A DNA stretch of 7,768 bases from DATAQC01 sp046263055. GTDB lineage: Bacteria; Actinomycetota; Acidimicrobiia; Acidimicrobiales; AC-14. Below are positions 6,463 to 7,768 of this stretch, in pieces (within the stretch, counting starts at the first letter, position 1; each line of letters starts with the position of its first letter). Made by a program: the position numbers and the translations under genes. The notes under the pieces were generated by a model. That model searched no databases. It was given only the letters and a program-made list of their open reading frames with translations, and was not told where the DNA came from. The stretch is taken from the NCBI GenBank assembly GCA_046263055.1, contig JBHELO010000074.1, positions 1 to 7,768 of the forward strand, read 5' to 3'.

Positions 6463-6691
6463 GGGTGCCAGTTTGCTTCTCGCCGCTGAGCAGTAGCTCT
6501 GGCGGACCTGAGAGATTCCTCAGAGTTCGCTGTCCCCAGAGTTCGCTGTCCCCAGAGCTCGCTGTCCCCAGATCTCGCTGTCCCCAGATCTCGCTGTCCG
6601 ATTACCGCCGGGCCTCCGCTGGGAGGGGCTCCGGACGACCTCCACCGCCGGGCCCGTCCACCACGAGGTGTTCCGACCCCCCTCCGGGGCC
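6463..6691. other. Intergenic region between the SpoIID-like and YceI-like genes
   Basis: This 229-bp gap holds the 16-bp tandem array (6521-6600). A short dyad, CTGAG-agattc-CTCAG (6508-6523), abuts and overlaps the first repeat. The 10-mer ccgccgggcc occurs twice (6605-6614, 6645-6654). Only small hairpins lie after the SpoIID stop (for example CACC-acga-GGTG at 6659-6670), so no convincing terminator is seen. No clear -10/-35 pair was found for the YceI-like gene, but its promoter, if separate, must lie here. Confidence 0.6.
6521..6600. repeat. Tandem array of five 16-bp repeats
   Basis: Five units abut without spacers: 6521-6536, 6537-6552, 6553-6568, 6569-6584 and 6585-6600. The consensus is CAGA(G/T)(T/C)TCGCTGTCCC. 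Units 1 and 2 are identical (cagagttcgctgtccc). Unit 3 has one change (cagagctcgctgtccc). Units 4 and 5 read cagatctcgctgtcc and differ only in the last base. Each unit contains an imperfect dyad, CAG-n6-CTG. The array ends 59 bp before the start codon of the minus-strand YceI-like gene, in its upstream region. Confidence 0.95.
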
Positions 6692-7768
6692 TCAGCTGGG
6701 CCCGTCCCTGCTCCGGGCCGTGGTCCACGTGGCGCCCAGACCCCAGGCGGCGAGCAGCAGGATGGCCAGGGCCGCCTCGGGCGAGCGGCCCAGGGGGGCG
6801 GAGGTCGGGCCGATGGATCCCGCCGCCACCAGCGCCCGCCCCGGTGCCTGTTGGCCGGGCGGGGTCGGGGCGGCGGCCGGATCGGGAACCAGCGGGTCGC
6901 CGGGCCCGTCGGTCGCGAGGGCGAGGGTGAACAGGGTGGACCGGAGTCCCAGGACGGTGGCGAAGCGGCGCCCGTCCACGGCCAGCGGCCCGGCGTTCCC
7001 GTCGAACGTCACCTCCAGGGCCCGGCCCGACGGCCCGGCCCGGGAGACGACGGCGCGCGTGGCCTGGCCCCGGTAGCCCACGCGGGCGGCGGTGGCGGCC
7101 AGATCGGCGCGGACCGTCCAGGGGTCGGGGTCCGCCGTCCGGTACGGGGCGGCCCTGAGGTACGGCTCGGCGTCGGGCTGGCCGAACCCTTCCTCGGGGG
7201 TGGCCGAGATCCCGCCGCCGTTGGCCGAGTACACGGCGTCGGCCAGGGCGCCTCCGTACACCAGCACCTGCCCGCGGGTGTCGTTCACCGCCTTGTCCAT
7301 GGCCGCGTACTCGGCTTGCTGGCCCAGGTAGACCTGGCACTGGTCGTCGCTGCAGAGCGGCCGGCCGGCGGCCACGCTGCGCAGGGCATAGGTGCGGGCG
7401 GCGATGGCCTGGGCCCGGAGGGCGGCCGCCGGCCAGCCGGGATCGCGGATCTCGCCCATGCCCCGCAGGTACTGCTCGACGTCCACCTGGTTCACCAGCT
7501 CCAGCCCCCCGGCGGCGGCCACCGCCTGCAGGCTGCCCCGGTAGGCGCGGCCGAGCCCGGTGACGGCCACCGAGTCGGTGCCCTTGGGTACTGCCGACAG
7601 CGACCGGGTCGAGATGGGCTCGGGAGGAGCGGGGGGCGGGGGCGGCGGTGCGGCGGCGGGTGGGGTGGTGGGCGCCGGCCGCACCGGGCCAACGGGGATG
7701 AGGCCCAGGAGGCGGGTGGTGGTGGTGGCCGACGGCGCTGGCGACCCTGCCGACGGCGCCGCCGGGGC
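6692..7768 (-). CDS. SpoIID/LytB-domain protein (5' end outside window)
   Basis: The protein is related to SpoIID lytic transglycosylase and to the LytB amidase enhancer, and so probably acts on or near peptidoglycan outside the cell. The frame stays open to the window edge, giving 358 visible residues; a GTG at 7684 is possible but lies within a Pro/Thr linker, so the true start is probably further upstream. The core has LELVNQVDVEQYLRGMGE (7504-7451), then WPAAALRAQAIAARTYALRS, the pair C-S-D-D-Q-C (7354-7337) leading into QVYLGQQAEY, and YSANGGG (about 7229-7209). The Glu of RGMGE (7453-7451) is the candidate for the catalytic Glu of SpoIID. The N-terminal part of the family (signal peptide and the GWGHG-type motif) is not in view. 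After a Pro-rich linker the C-terminus carries a hydrophobic stretch (AALAILLLAAWGLGATW, about 6775-6725) and then TTARSRDGPS, suggesting a C-terminal membrane anchor. Confidence 0.9.
   Translation of the reverse strand, partial: APAAPSAGSPAPSATTTTRLLGLIPVGPVRPAPTTPPAAAPPPPPPAPPEPISTRSLSAVPKGTDSVAVTGLGRAYRGSLQAVAAAGGLELVNQVDVEQYLRGMGEIRDPGWPAAALRAQAIAARTYALRSVAAGRPLCSDDQCQVYLGQQAEYAAMDKAVNDTRGQVLVYGGALADAVYSANGGGISATPEEGFGQPDAEPYLRAAPYRTADPDPWTVRADLAATAARVGYRGQATRAVVSRAGPSGRALEVTFDGNAGPLAVDGRRFATVLGLRSTLFTLALATDGPGDPLVPDPAAAPTPPGQQAPGRALVAAGSIGPTSAPLGRSPEAALAILLLAAWGLGATWTTARSRDGPS

Noticed and set aside
5296..6489. Plus-strand open frame (397 codons) opposite the DUF5666-like and YceI-like genes
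   Set aside because: Its sequence is Gly/Arg/Asp-rich without domains, and the minus-strand genes in the same place have clear anchors and conserved motifs.
6463..6520. Glycine riboswitch-like leader on the minus strand (GGAATCTCTCAGG, then GAGAAGCAAAC)
   Set aside because: These fragments resemble pieces of a glycine aptamer, but the order is wrong, the central core and the pairing 5' strand are missing, and the start codon follows at once.
6521..6600. Possible small CRISPR array
   Set aside because: The repeats are only 16 bp and abut directly with no spacers, and no cas gene is nearby.
6459..7340. Minus-strand open frame (293 codons) running through the intergenic repeat into the SpoIID-like gene
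   Set aside because: It is out of frame with the SpoIID motifs and has Arg/Pro/Gly composition only. It would overlap a real gene almost completely.
7682..7684. GTG as the start codon of the SpoIID-like gene
   Set aside because: The frame stays open to the window edge, the codon lies inside a Pro/Thr linker, and starting there would remove the signal peptide and N-terminal motif expected of the family.

Overview
The window is very GC-rich (most third codon positions are G or C) and uses GTG starts and 4-nt stop/start overlaps. It encodes an actinobacterial-type SpoIID/LytB protein and Thr/Pro-rich linkers of the 'ATTLPATT' kind. Together these suggest a high-GC actinobacterium. A deep lineage such as Acidimicrobiia is plausible, but that is inference from style and not a marker-based placement.

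Left half, plus strand (1-4487): four tightly coupled genes of a MacB-type tripartite ABC export system. In order they are the 3' end of an HlyD/MacA-like adaptor (cut by the window edge), an ATPase, an FtsX/MacB-family permease and a second, full-length adaptor. Each junction is a 4-nt overlap (GTGA, GTGA, ATGA), so the genes are almost certainly co-transcribed and translationally coupled. The ATPase should energise the permease, and the two adaptors should extend the pump across the cell envelope. The substrate cannot be read from the sequence. Both adaptors carry large low-complexity insertions.

Centre (4488-4626): a short convergent intergenic region with a strong two-part inverted repeat (4541-4589), probably a bidirectional transcription terminator.

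Right half, minus strand (4627-7768): three envelope-directed genes read right to left. They are a SpoIID/LytB-domain protein (5' end beyond the window), a membrane-anchored YceI-like protein, and a membrane-anchored protein with two DUF5666-like beta repeats. The 229-bp gap between the SpoIID and YceI genes holds five contiguous copies of a 16-bp repeat (6521-6600).

All the proteins except the ATPase are predicted to be membrane-bound or extracytoplasmic, so the window is an envelope/export locus. I see no RNA gene, insertion sequence, CRISPR array or phage gene. The features most worth a second look are the duplicated, insertion-laden adaptors (one with a lone cysteine pair closing a Thr/Pro loop) and the 16-bp tandem array. 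I found no clear evidence of a wholly new system.
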